DNA of 6,341 bases, taken from positions 12,424-18,764 of the forward strand of contig VBCL01000145.1 in NCBI GenBank assembly GCA_005888865.1. Reading direction: 5' to 3'. Both the position numbers and the translations under genes were made by a program. Numbering within the stretch: the stretch's first letter is position 1; every line of letters begins with the position of its first letter. Below, one piece after another: positions 1 through 5,866 of the stretch. The notes beneath the pieces are model-generated. The model saw only the letters and a program-made list of their open reading frames with translations, did not search any database and had not been told where the DNA came from. The stretch comes from Betaproteobacteria bacterium. Its GTDB lineage: Bacteria; Pseudomonadota; Gammaproteobacteria; Burkholderiales; Casimicrobiaceae.

Positions 1-1252
1 CGATACCTCCTGTGGCGGCGATACGCAGCCCTGCAACGCTGCGATCCTTGACTTCCCACGTCGGATCGCTCCAGGAGGACAGGCTCGCGGCGAGCGTGTC
101 GTCTTCGACGGGTGTCTTGCGGCGCACGCGCGGCGCGCCTGCTACGGGAAAGACTTCGATCTGTTCGCCGCCGACGTCGGGGGTCGCCTCGCCCGCTGCC
201 TTCGCCGTGAGGTCCTGGCAGATCCGCGGCAAGCCGATGCGCACGCGCGCGGAGACCGCGACCGACGTCCGCGGATCGCGCCGCAAGTCGTTGAGCGCAG
301 ACGGCGATATCGCGGGCTGGATCTTGCGCAACACGGCAAGCCGTTGCTGGTTGATCGCGGCGATCGGGCCCTGATCGGTTGCCTCGGCTTCGCGCAGCGC
401 GTCCACTGCCCGACCCATGGCGTCGGTGAGCGGCGTCGTGTCGAGATAGCGCAGCACCGAGCCGCGATCGTTGCCATTGCGACGGATGAGTCCTGTCCGG
501 CCCGCAAGGTCGACGAAAAAGCCCTCGAGCGATTTCGGAATCGGGTCCAGTGCGAGCTTCCGGCTCCAGGCACGAAGCTGCGAGGCAGCCCAATCGACCT
601 CGGCCGGGCCGAGATTGCCGGTGTTGAGCTGATGCACGAGCAGCACATACACGTATTCCTGCTCCGTCGACCACGGCTGTGCGCCGGGGCCCGCCGCGGG
701 CAGCGCCATGGGCGTTCGGTCGCAGCCGAGCTCGCATGCGCGCAGATAGATCTGATGCAGCTCGATCCATTTGGCCGGGATCCAGCGCTCGTACTTGAAC
801 ACCCGGAGCTTCGCGTCGGTGCCATGGAAGTGAACGAGCCGGACGAAAAGCAGCGGCAAAACCGATTTCCAGCGCGCGTTGGCTCCGGGCGTCAACGCCC
901 TTTCCAGCGCCGCCTGATAAACGAGCATGAACGCCTGAGCCAGCTCCCAGAGGGCCTGCCAGATGCGGTCGGCGAGCTTTGGAGATCCTTCGGCGTTTTC
1001 CATGTACTGCTTGATCAGCTGGCGCCGGTCGGCACCCAGAGCGGCATCAACGAACTGGATGGCGCCCACGCGGTGCAGGTCCATGCCCAGCTGGCCGTTG
1101 CGCATGGCGTCGAGCGCGCGGATCACGTGCTGCTGCCTGCCGATCACGTCGAGCGCAGGCAATTCCCGCAGCCACGCTGCCGCGCTCTTCGCGCTCTGCA
1201 GCGGATCTGCGGCATTGGCTTGCGGAGTAAGGAAGCCGAGCATTGCTTTCAT
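1..1252 (-). CDS. Large cytosolic protein of unknown function, C-terminus cut by window edge
   Basis: The minus-strand frame stays open for 417 codons from ATG 1252 to the left edge, so the true C-terminus is not visible. The protein opens MKAMLGFLTPQ and has no convincing signal peptide or membrane segment. It is rich in predicted helix: residues about 20-120 (SAAAWLRELPALDVIGRQQH, then ADRRQLIKQYMENAEGSPK) and about 130-220 with many Trp, Tyr and Leu. After about residue 300 it becomes more Pro/Arg-rich and linker-like. A second in-frame ATG at 1243 (MLGF) is an equally possible start. Neither has a strong Shine-Dalgarno, and an in-frame TGA lies a little over 50 bases upstream of 1252. A good promoter sits at 1364-1392 on this strand. 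I do not recognise the family. It resembles uncharacterised betaproteobacterial proteins, and a C-terminal ligand-binding domain such as PilZ is possible but unseen. The plus-strand frame across 344-1258 is its antisense shadow. Confidence 0.75.
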   Translation of the reverse strand, partial: MKAMLGFLTPQANAADPLQSAKSAAAWLRELPALDVIGRQQHVIRALDAMRNGQLGMDLHRVGAIQFVDAALGADRRQLIKQYMENAEGSPKLADRIWQALWELAQAFMLVYQAALERALTPGANARWKSVLPLLFVRLVHFHGTDAKLRVFKYERWIPAKWIELHQIYLRACELGCDRTPMALPAAGPGAQPWSTEQEYVYVLLVHQLNTGNLGPAEVDWAASQLRAWSRKLALDPIPKSLEGFFVDLAGRTGLIRRNGNDRGSVLRYLDTTPLTDAMGRAVDALREAEATDQGPIAAINQQRLAVLRKIQPAISPSALNDLRRDPRTSVAVSARVRIGLPRICQDLTAKAAGEATPDVGGEQIEVFPVAGAPRVRRKTPVEDDTLAASLSSWSDPTWEVKDRSVAGLRIAATGGI

Positions 1253-1267
1253 CGATGAGGCCTGCTT

Positions 1268-1282
1268 GCGCCTGACAGGCGC
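1268..1282. promoter_or_regulatory. 15-bp palindrome in the leader of the leftward gene
   Basis: GCGCCTG and CAGGCGC form perfect 7-bp arms around a single central A. The element lies 15 bp upstream of ATG 1252, inside the transcribed leader predicted from the promoter at 1364-1392. Near-perfect dyad symmetry fits a protein operator. As RNA the stem would need to open a loop of at least three bases, leaving a 6-bp GC-rich hairpin that could limit ribosome access. No regulator gene adjoins it. Confidence 0.35.
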
Positions 1283-1283
1283 G

Positions 1284-1331
1284 CTAATCCGCGCTGTCCG
1301 GCCAGTTCATGGCCGAAAGGGGGTCGCGCAA
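1284..1331 (-). other. Possible 15-codon leader ORF behind a strong Shine-Dalgarno
   Basis: The minus strand has a perfect AAGGAGG at 1350-1344, yet no long gene starts there. The first plausible start after it is TTG at 1331, 12 nt downstream. It opens a 15-codon frame reading LRDPLSAMNWPDSAD and ending in TAG at 1286-1284. An internal ATG gives MNWPDSAD. The frame lies wholly inside the leader of the leftward gene and ends two bases before the palindrome at 1268-1282. It may be a leader peptide or chance; nothing here proves translation. Confidence 0.2.
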
Positions 1332-1348
1332 GGCGCTGCGAATCCTCC

Positions 1349-1378
1349 TTGGCCAGATCGAAGTTTATAGACCATAAT
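1349..1378 (+). promoter_or_regulatory. Possible promoter for the FKBP gene, overlapping the leftward promoter
   Basis: On the plus strand TTGGCC (1349-1354) is followed after 18 bp by CATAAT (1373-1378), which matches the -10 consensus at five of six positions. The start point would be near 1385, about 95 nt before ATG 1481. Its spacer contains the leftward -10 box, so RNA polymerase could probably not occupy both promoters at once. A weaker alternative is TTGCAA at 1400-1405 with a poor -10 near 1422-1428. Confidence 0.25.
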
Positions 1379-1392
1379 CGCCGTTCGCGCAA
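1364..1392 (-). promoter_or_regulatory. Sigma70-type promoter for the leftward gene
   Basis: Read on the minus strand, there is a -35 box TTGCGC (1392-1387), a spacer of exactly 17 bp, and a -10 box TATAAA (1369-1364). TTGCGC matches four of six consensus bases and TATAAA five of six. Transcription would begin near 1357, giving a leader of about 105 nt before ATG 1252. This is the best promoter-like pair in the divergent region. Confidence 0.5.
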
Positions 1393-1480
1393 AAGCCGGT
1401 TGCAATCCCTCGAATTCACGACAATGTCCTGACGCCGACGCGCGTCGTCCATACTCACCAAGATAGAGACCACTCCTCAC

Positions 1481-1975
1481 ATGCCCCCGAAAAACGTTGC
1501 GTCTCGCCAGCTCGCGCTGGCCTCCGCCATCGCGGCGATGTTCCTCGCACCGTCAGGAATTGCTCTTGCGCAAACGCCTGACACGGTACCTGCTCCCCCT
1601 CAAAGCAAGTTGGATGCCAAGGTGACTCAATTGCAAATCATCGACACCACGGTCGGCACGGGCCCGGAAGCAGTCAAGGGAAAGGTCGTTGTTGTTCACT
1701 ACACTGGGTGGCTCTATGACCCGAGCCTGCCGGACAAGAAGGGCAAGAAATTCGACTCGTCACTGGATCGGAAGTCGCCCTTCACCTTTCCGCTTGGCGG
1801 CGGACGCGTCATCCGCGGCTGGGACGAAGGGGTCGCTGGGATGCACGTCGGCGGCAAGCGCACCCTCGTCATTCCGGCTGATATGGCTTACGGAAGCCGC
1901 GGCGCCGGCGGCGTGATTCCTCCGCATGCGACGCTCATGTTCGACGTGGAGCTGCTGGCCGTTAATAACGGCTGA
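1481..1975 (+). CDS. Exported FKBP-type peptidyl-prolyl cis-trans isomerase
   Basis: This 164-residue protein should catalyse cis-trans isomerisation of Xaa-Pro bonds during folding of exported proteins. Residues 1-30 form a signal peptide: Lys4 and Arg9, a hydrophobic core at about 11-29, and a likely cut after Ala-Leu-Ala30, which predicts a periplasmic location. A short Pro-rich linker follows. The single FKBP domain runs from about 47 to 160, with VVHYTGWLYD (71-80), FDSS (91-94), GGRVIRGWDEGVAGM (107-121), GGKR (124-127), IPADMAYG (131-138) and IPPHATLMFDVELL (146-159). The ligand-pocket residues match FKBP12: Tyr74, Phe91, Asp92, Val110, Ile111, Trp114, Tyr137 and Phe154. It lacks the N-terminal dimerisation domain of FkpA or Mip, so it is a minimal FKBP. 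The Shine-Dalgarno is weak (AGATAGAGA, about 10 nt upstream), but the signal peptide supports this ATG. Confidence 0.95.
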   Translation: MPPKNVASRQLALASAIAAMFLAPSGIALAQTPDTVPAPPQSKLDAKVTQLQIIDTTVGTGPEAVKGKVVVVHYTGWLYDPSLPDKKGKKFDSSLDRKSPFTFPLGGGRVIRGWDEGVAGMHVGGKRTLVIPADMAYGSRGAGGVIPPHATLMFDVELLAVNNG

Positions 1976-2054
1976 ACGGAGTCCTTCGCCGCGGCCGCAC
2001 GAATGCGAGAAGCGGTCATTGCGTGCAGCAGAGTTGGGGCTTGCAGAGTCGTTT

Positions 2055-2143
2055 CTGTCGTAGACAGGTTTGGCGGAGACCGCCGAACGTCGTTGGATGG
2101 CGGCGGGATGGCTCTCCGCCTTCGTGCGACGCTGAACGTCGCA
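2055..2143. terminator. Three perfect hairpins between convergent genes
   Basis: The 187-bp gap between the FKBP stop and the reductase stop holds three perfect inverted repeats. They are CTGTC-GTA-GACAG (2055-2067), GGCGG-AGA-CCGCC (2072-2084) and TGCGACG-CTGAA-CGTCGCA (2125-2143). None is followed by a T-run on either strand, so a classical intrinsic terminator is not supported. They may slow polymerase or protect 3' ends of both convergent transcripts. GAACGTCG also occurs twice, at 2085-2092 and 2134-2141. No credible gene was seen in this gap. Confidence 0.3.
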
Positions 2144-2162
2144 TCGCGCCTCAAGGTAAGAG

Positions 2163-2918
2163 TTACCAGTACGTCTCGAGCGTGAAGTGTCCTGGCTCGC
2201 GCCGCCGATGACGGCGCATGCCACGTTGCTCGAGCATCGCCTGCGTGTCGCGCACCATGTCCGGGTTACCGCACAGCATCGCGTGAGCGTTCTCCGCGGT
2301 CAGCGGCACGCCCGTCCACGCTTCGAGCCGGCCGTCACGAATCGCATCGGGGATCCGCCCCGACAGCGCGCCTTTGTGCGGCTCGCGGCTGACGAAGGGC
2401 GCGAAGGTGAATCGGCCCGGCCGCGCGGCCGCGATGCCCGAAATCGTGTCCGCGTACGAGAGGTCGGCGGCGTGCCTGACGGCGTGGACCAGCACGATCC
2501 GCTCGAACTTCTCCCACGGGTCCTCGGTCCGAAGGATCGACAGATAGGGCCCGAGTCCGGTACCGGTCGCCAGACACCACAGCGCTGCCGAGTCGGGCAG
2601 CTCGGAGACGCTGAAGAAGCCATTGGCGCGGTCGAGCAACCACACCGAATCCTCGCTCTCCAGCGCAGCGAGCCGCGGCGAGAGCGGGCCCTGCGGCAGG
2701 ACGTTGAAGTAGAACTCGTGCGGCGGGCCGTTCGGCGGGTTGACGAACGAATACGGACGGCCAAGCATCGGCTCCTTCGACCCTGGCGGTGCGGGGAGCG
2801 CGAGACGCGCGAATTGTCCGGCAATGAACGTTACGGCGGACGCTGCCACTTGCAGCGAGAACAGCCGCTCGGTCCATTGCCGCTTGCCGACGACCTTGCC
2901 CTCGATCCATTTGCTCAT
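2163..2918 (-). CDS. fpr: Ferredoxin (flavodoxin)-NADP+ reductase, bacterial subclass I
   Basis: This 251-residue flavoenzyme should move electrons between NADP(H) and ferredoxin or flavodoxin in the cytoplasm. The N-terminal FAD barrel holds GQFARLAL (34-41) and the FAD-binding RPYSFVN (54-60). The NADP-binding half holds ATGTGLGPYLSIL (117-129), where GTGLGPY replaces the GTGIAP of many relatives and is typical of bacterial subclass I. VLVHAVRHAADLSY (142-155) and LCGNPDMV (215-222) follow. The protein ends ETYW, and the C-terminal aromatic next to the flavin is a hallmark of the bacterial Fpr group. Full length is normal for the family. ATG 2918 lacks a clear Shine-Dalgarno but gives the expected N-terminus. 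The gene is convergent with the FKBP gene and divergent, by 35 bp, from the acetyltransferase gene. Its redox partner is not in the window. Confidence 0.95.
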   Translation of the reverse strand: MSKWIEGKVVGKRQWTERLFSLQVAASAVTFIAGQFARLALPAPPGSKEPMLGRPYSFVNPPNGPPHEFYFNVLPQGPLSPRLAALESEDSVWLLDRANGFFSVSELPDSAALWCLATGTGLGPYLSILRTEDPWEKFERIVLVHAVRHAADLSYADTISGIAAARPGRFTFAPFVSREPHKGALSGRIPDAIRDGRLEAWTGVPLTAENAHAMLCGNPDMVRDTQAMLEQRGMRRHRRREPGHFTLETYW

Positions 2919-2950
2919 CGGTTAACGATGACGCGCGGTAACATGCGGCC

Positions 2951-2959
2951 ATTATGCCA
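2951..2959 (-). promoter_or_regulatory. Possible extended -10 promoter for the NADP+ reductase gene
   Basis: On the minus strand TGGCATAAT (2959-2951) combines an upstream TG dinucleotide with a five-of-six -10 box, the pattern of an extended -10 promoter. No recognisable -35 lies 17 bp further up, which such promoters tolerate. Transcription would start near 2944, about 26 nt before ATG 2918. The element overlaps the start codon of the divergent acetyltransferase gene. Confidence 0.3.
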
Positions 2960-3538
2960 GCCCCCAAATCGGCGCTCGTCGCCGGCTCCCGCGTCTACCT
3001 GCGCCGGCCGCAGCTTGCCGACACGACCGCTTTCGTGGCTGCAGTCAGGGCCAGCGCACGTCTGCATCGAAACTGGGTTCAGGCACCTGCGACGCCGGCC
3101 CGTTTCGGCGCGTACCTGAAGCGCTTCGCGGGCCCGGAATCACGCCGCGCCGCTAACACGACCTGCGCGGGCCTGCTCGCGTGCCGGACGATCGACGGCG
3201 CGGTGGTTGGCGTGTTCAACCTGAGCGAGATCGTGCGCGGCGCGTTCCAGAGCGCGTACATCGGCTATTACGCACTCGCGCCTCACGCCGGCCAGGGCTA
3301 CATGGCGGAGGGACTCGAGCTCACGCTCAGGTTCGCGTTCCGCGTGCTGCGCCTGCACCGCGTCGAGATCAACATTCAGCCGGCGAATGCGCGCTCGATC
3401 GCGCTGGTGCGCGGGGCGGGGCTCACACGCGAAGGCTTTTCGCGCCGCTACGTCAAGATCGCCGGTCGCTGGCGCGACCACGAGCGCTGGGCGCTGCTCG
3501 CCGAAGACTGGCGCGAATCGCGGCGCCGGAGACGATGA
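2954..3538 (+). CDS. GNAT-family N-acetyltransferase, RimJ/RimL type
   Basis: This 194-residue cytosolic protein should transfer an acetyl group from acetyl-CoA to an amino group. RimJ and RimL act on the N-termini of ribosomal proteins, but the substrate here is not determined. The fold is recognisable from VYLRRPQLAD (14-23) onward. The acetyl-CoA pyrophosphate-binding motif A is GYYALAPHAGQGYMAEGL (104-121), and VEINIQPANARSIALVRGAG (137-156), then LTREGF, matches the family's second conserved block. The end DHERWALLAEDW (175-186) is typical of RimJ-like members. The ATG is set by an in-frame TAA at 2939-2941. No strong Shine-Dalgarno is visible. The C-terminus carries five Arg in a row (190-194), which is unusual and may just be GC-rich drift at the gene end. 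The stop overlaps the next gene's start as ATGA (3535-3538), so the two are probably translationally coupled. Confidence 0.9.
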   Translation: MPAPKSALVAGSRVYLRRPQLADTTAFVAAVRASARLHRNWVQAPATPARFGAYLKRFAGPESRRAANTTCAGLLACRTIDGAVVGVFNLSEIVRGAFQSAYIGYYALAPHAGQGYMAEGLELTLRFAFRVLRLHRVEINIQPANARSIALVRGAGLTREGFSRRYVKIAGRWRDHERWALLAEDWRESRRRRR

Positions 3539-3906
3539 GCGCGTTCGCCGGCGGACCTGCCCGCTTCGTTGCCGTCTTCGCGCTGTGTGCCTGCGCCGTG
3601 GATCCGTACCGGCTCGACGCGCCGCGCAGCGCGTCCGGCGTCGAGCTCGCGCCGTACGCGCTGCACGAGGAGTGCTTCCGCCTCGACGTGGGCGAGCGCA
3701 TCGACTTCTATTTCGAAAGCGTCGTCCCGGTCGCCTTCAACATCCACTATCACGATGGCAACGCGGTGGTCATGCCGGTCGCCCGCGACAACGCGACGCA
3801 GGAGTCCGGCGACTTCACCGCCGATCGCAAGGAGATCTACTGCCTGATGTGGGAAGCGGGCGCCGAGCCGAGCGCGCTCGAATACCGGGTGCGGCCGCGC
3901 CGCTAG
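3535..3906 (+). CDS. Small exported, possibly lipidated, protein of unknown function
   Basis: This 123-residue protein begins at the ATG that overlaps the acetyltransferase stop (ATGA, 3535-3538). The same frame is open upstream, but that stretch is antisense-like shadow of the acetyltransferase. A short hydrophobic N-terminus (about 11-21) ends in LCAC, so Cys20 could be a lipobox cysteine. Cys at -2 is atypical, so lipidation is uncertain and a plain signal peptide is possible. The mature part looks like a small beta-sandwich: LDVGERIDFYFES (50-62), PVAFNIHYHDGNAV (65-78), SGDFTADRKEIYCLMWEAG (91-109) and LEYRV (115-119). Cys47 and Cys103 could form a disulfide in the periplasm. FNIHYHDG contains two His and an Asp that might bind metal, which is speculative. 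I cannot name a family. It ends 19 bp from the convergent dehydrogenase gene. Confidence 0.8.
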   Translation: MSAFAGGPARFVAVFALCACAVDPYRLDAPRSASGVELAPYALHEECFRLDVGERIDFYFESVVPVAFNIHYHDGNAVVMPVARDNATQESGDFTADRKEIYCLMWEAGAEPSALEYRVRPRR

Positions 3907-3925
3907 ACTCGCGAGAGCGAAACCC

Positions 3926-4654
3926 TCAAAGCTCCTGATACGAGTACGTTCGGCCGTGCTCCACGTCGTCGACGACCAGCCTGGCGACGATCTTCGACGC
4001 CACGATCGCCGGTGCGACCAGCCGGCCGTCGCGGTGAAACCCCTTGAACAGCTCGACGCTCGGCAGGACCTCCGGCGAATGCGAGCGCGCGAAAACCTGC
4101 ATGTCGGTATCGATCACGCCCGGGCGCACGGTGATCGCGCGGAAGTTCGCCGCCTGCTGCTCGGCTGCCAATGCGCGGGTCAGCATCTCCATGCCCGCCT
4201 TGGCCACACAGTACACGCCCTCGCCCGGGAGCGTGTTCTGCGCCGCGCCCGACGAGACGTTGATGACGCGCCGCGCCATGGCCGGGTCGGCGAAGACGCG
4301 ACAGAAGAGGTTGGTCAGTGTCACCACCGCGGCGAGATTCACCATCAGCGCGGACGTGACCTCGCTTGAAGCGAGCCGACCCAGCGTTCCGACCGGACCC
4401 GCGGTCGCCGCGTTGTTCAGCAGGCATACCGATGCCGGCTTGCGCGCTGCGAGACGCGAGAACGCCGGCGTCAGTGCCTCGTCGACGCGCGCGGCGTCGG
4501 CCAGATCGAAACGCGCGAACGCATAGCTCGCGCGCTCGAGCGCCGGGTTGCTCGCGCGGCCGATGCCGAGAACCGTGAATCCGCGCTCCAGAAGCTCGGC
4601 TGCGAGCGCGGCCCCAAGGCCGCGGGAGACGCCGGTAACGATGGCTGCTTGCAT
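3926..4654 (-). CDS. Short-chain dehydrogenase/reductase, NADP(H)-type
   Basis: This 242-residue cytosolic oxidoreductase has a full classical SDR signature. The cofactor loop is TGVSRGLG (7-14). Arg33, at the end of the second strand (LGIGR), suggests a preference for NADP(H) over NAD(H). Asp50 (FDLADA) would touch the adenine, and NNAAT (80-84) is the stabilising motif. The catalytic set is Asn106, Ser135 (in INVSSGAA), Tyr148 and Lys152 (YCVAK). VRPGVIDTDMQ follows, as in the sepiapterin reductase and Bacillus YueD (benzil reductase) branch, which reduces small carbonyls. The substrate here is unknown. Length is normal. ATG 4654 gives a correct N-terminus directly before the cofactor strand but has no visible Shine-Dalgarno. 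The gene lies 114 bp downstream of the zinc-ribbon gene on the same strand, behind the GTGAA repeat region, so it may or may not share its transcript. Confidence 0.92.
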   Translation of the reverse strand: MQAAIVTGVSRGLGAALAAELLERGFTVLGIGRASNPALERASYAFARFDLADAARVDEALTPAFSRLAARKPASVCLLNNAATAGPVGTLGRLASSEVTSALMVNLAAVVTLTNLFCRVFADPAMARRVINVSSGAAQNTLPGEGVYCVAKAGMEMLTRALAAEQQAANFRAITVRPGVIDTDMQVFARSHSPEVLPSVELFKGFHRDGRLVAPAIVASKIVARLVVDDVEHGRTYSYQEL

Positions 4655-4661
4655 AGCAGGC

Positions 4662-4748
4662 GGTGAAATAGGTGAATGAGTGAATAGACTCGAGAGAATG
4701 GTGGCGTGCGCGCCTTCTTCACTTATTTTACTTGTTCACCCGTTCACC
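4662..4748. repeat. Inverted set of GTGAA motifs between two leftward genes
   Basis: The plus strand has GTGAA at 4663-4667, 4672-4676 and 4680-4684, spaced 9 and 8 bp. The complement TTCAC follows at 4718-4722, 4735-4739 and 4743-4747. The outer GGTGAA copies pair perfectly and the next copies pair with a one-base offset, so the region could fold as an imperfect stem of about 25 bp with a loop near 4690-4715. It sits between the zinc-ribbon stop and the dehydrogenase start, both transcribed leftward. It also gives a local A/T-rich island in a GC-rich window. It may be a processing or termination structure, or a binding-site cluster for a regulator. No T-run supports an intrinsic terminator. 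Confidence 0.45.
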
Positions 4749-4768
4749 AGTGGAGCGCCCCCGCGCCG

Positions 4769-5866
4769 CTAACGGTGCGTCCCGAGCGACAGTGCGATCA
4801 GAATGAGCACGATGATCGCCACGACGAGCAGCGTCACCTTGATCCAGCTCTTCGGATACTCACCTTGGACCGTACCCGTGAAGCCATTCATCACCGCCTG
4901 GAACGCTTTCGCGCCGTAGTTGTAGGTGAGAAGCCAGATGGGGGCCAGGATGTGCTTGAACGTCTGGCCGGAATAATCCGCCCTGACGTCGAGATTGCGA
5001 TAGGTATCGCCGGGGATCTGCGCGGCGCACATCTGGCGGAGCTTCGCGTCCATCGCGTCGCGCGCCGCCTTCGCTGCTGCGACCAGATCGATCTGGTAGC
5101 GCTCCACGACCCAACCCGCGACGTAGCCCGGATCATACGGCTTGAGCTCCCCGGTAGGGAAAGGCTCCACCCCGCGCACCAGGGCCTCGTGCACGCCTAC
5201 CGACGCGCAGACGAGATCGTCGTCGAAAAAATGCGACAGGCTCCCTGATGCGGGCTCCCAGCGTACATGCTGCACCTGGCGCGTCTGCGTGCGGCCGCTG
5301 CCGTCGGTGTACGTCTCGGTCGTGTAGTAGTAGTAACCGGCCTCGGCGCTCCACGTCGCGTCGACCTTCGCATCGAACGTCCAGTAGGGAAGATACACAC
5401 CCTTCACAGTGTCGGTGAGGGCGCGGCGCTTCAGCGCGTTCGGAGCCAGCCACAGCTTTCCGTACCAGGCGCGGATGCCATCGCGCGCCTTGTCCTCGGC
5501 AACTTTGAACGGCAGCACGCTCTCCGGCCGGAACGATTCCTTGCTCTGCTCGTAGGGCACGAGTTGCGCCGACCCGCAGAACTCGCAGCGCTGTGCCTGC
5601 CGTGCCGGATCGAGCACGGAGATCGCCTGGCAGCTCTGGCATTTGACGTAACGCTTCTCGATTTTCCAGCCGCGCGCGTCGTCGCCTAGGCCCCGCAGCG
5701 CCGCCACCAGGTCATGCTCGACGATCTTGCCGGTGTCGGCGTCGAGCTTCGCCGGAGAGGTGGTGCCGCAGAACGGGCACACCAACGCCTGCTTGGCCGG
5801 ATCCCATATCGCTTCCGCGCCGCAGGCGGGGCACGCGAACTTCTGCTGCGCGATGGTTGTCGGAAC
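4769..5866 (-). CDS. Double zinc-ribbon, tail-anchored membrane protein (YdjG-like); start unresolved
   Basis: The body is an open frame of 365 codons after an in-frame TGA at 5869-5867. Numbered from that TGA, it holds two zinc ribbons with CxxC-x14-CxxC spacing: Cys12/15/30/33 and Cys76/79/94/97. These are near copies of each other, about half identical, sharing the DPA-x-QA centre. A long beta-rich region follows with GVYLPYWTFDAKV and a Tyr run (GYYYYTTETY). The C-terminus is one membrane segment (WIKVTLLVVAIIVLILIALS) plus the short tail LGTHR, so the bulk faces the cytosol. The layout resembles Bacillus subtilis YdjG of the pspA-ydjGHI membrane-stress operon, but no PspA or SPFH gene is nearby. 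No ATG, GTG or TTG precedes the first ribbon in this frame. The likely start, ATG 5870, is one base out of frame. The first usable in-frame start, TTG 5785, would delete half of ribbon one. Function is unknown. Confidence 0.85.
   Translation of the reverse strand, partial: VPTTIAQQKFACPACGAEAIWDPAKQALVCPFCGTTSPAKLDADTGKIVEHDLVAALRGLGDDARGWKIEKRYVKCQSCQAISVLDPARQAQRCEFCGSAQLVPYEQSKESFRPESVLPFKVAEDKARDGIRAWYGKLWLAPNALKRRALTDTVKGVYLPYWTFDAKVDATWSAEAGYYYYTTETYTDGSGRTQTRQVQHVRWEPASGSLSHFFDDDLVCASVGVHEALVRGVEPFPTGELKPYDPGYVAGWVVERYQIDLVAAAKAARDAMDAKLRQMCAAQIPGDTYRNLDVRADYSGQTFKHILAPIWLLTYNYGAKAFQAVMNGFTGTVQGEYPKSWIKVTLLVVAIIVLILIALSLGTHR

Noticed and set aside
344..1258. 304-codon plus-strand open frame
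   Set aside because: It is antisense to the leftward gene. Its composition (many Arg, His, Gln and scattered Cys) is typical of a complement-frame shadow in GC-rich DNA, with no recognisable motif.
1249..1473. 74-codon minus-strand frame in the divergent gap
   Set aside because: It crosses both candidate promoters, has no family resemblance, and its stop overlaps the real gene start. The composition looks like non-coding sequence.
1888..2224. Several 60-150 codon frames across the convergent gap
   Set aside because: They are mutually overlapping on both strands, low in hydrophobic content and free of motifs. Some run into the FKBP or reductase genes.
2187..3119. 310-codon plus-strand open frame
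   Set aside because: It runs antisense through the whole ferredoxin-NADP+ reductase gene, whose FAD and NADP motifs are unambiguous on the other strand.
3181..3534. Upstream extension of the small exported protein's frame
   Set aside because: This part lies inside the acetyltransferase gene in another frame and is Arg-rich nonsense. The signal-like N-terminus begins at ATG 3535, with an ATGA overlap.
3907..3925. Terminator between the small exported protein and the dehydrogenase
   Set aside because: Only a CTCGCGAG palindrome is present in 19 bp. There is no stable loop and no T-run.
4662..4748. CRISPR array or iteron-type origin from the GTGAA repeats
   Set aside because: The repeats are only 5-6 bp with irregular spacing and opposed orientation. 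There are no spacers, Cas genes, Rep gene or DnaA boxes.
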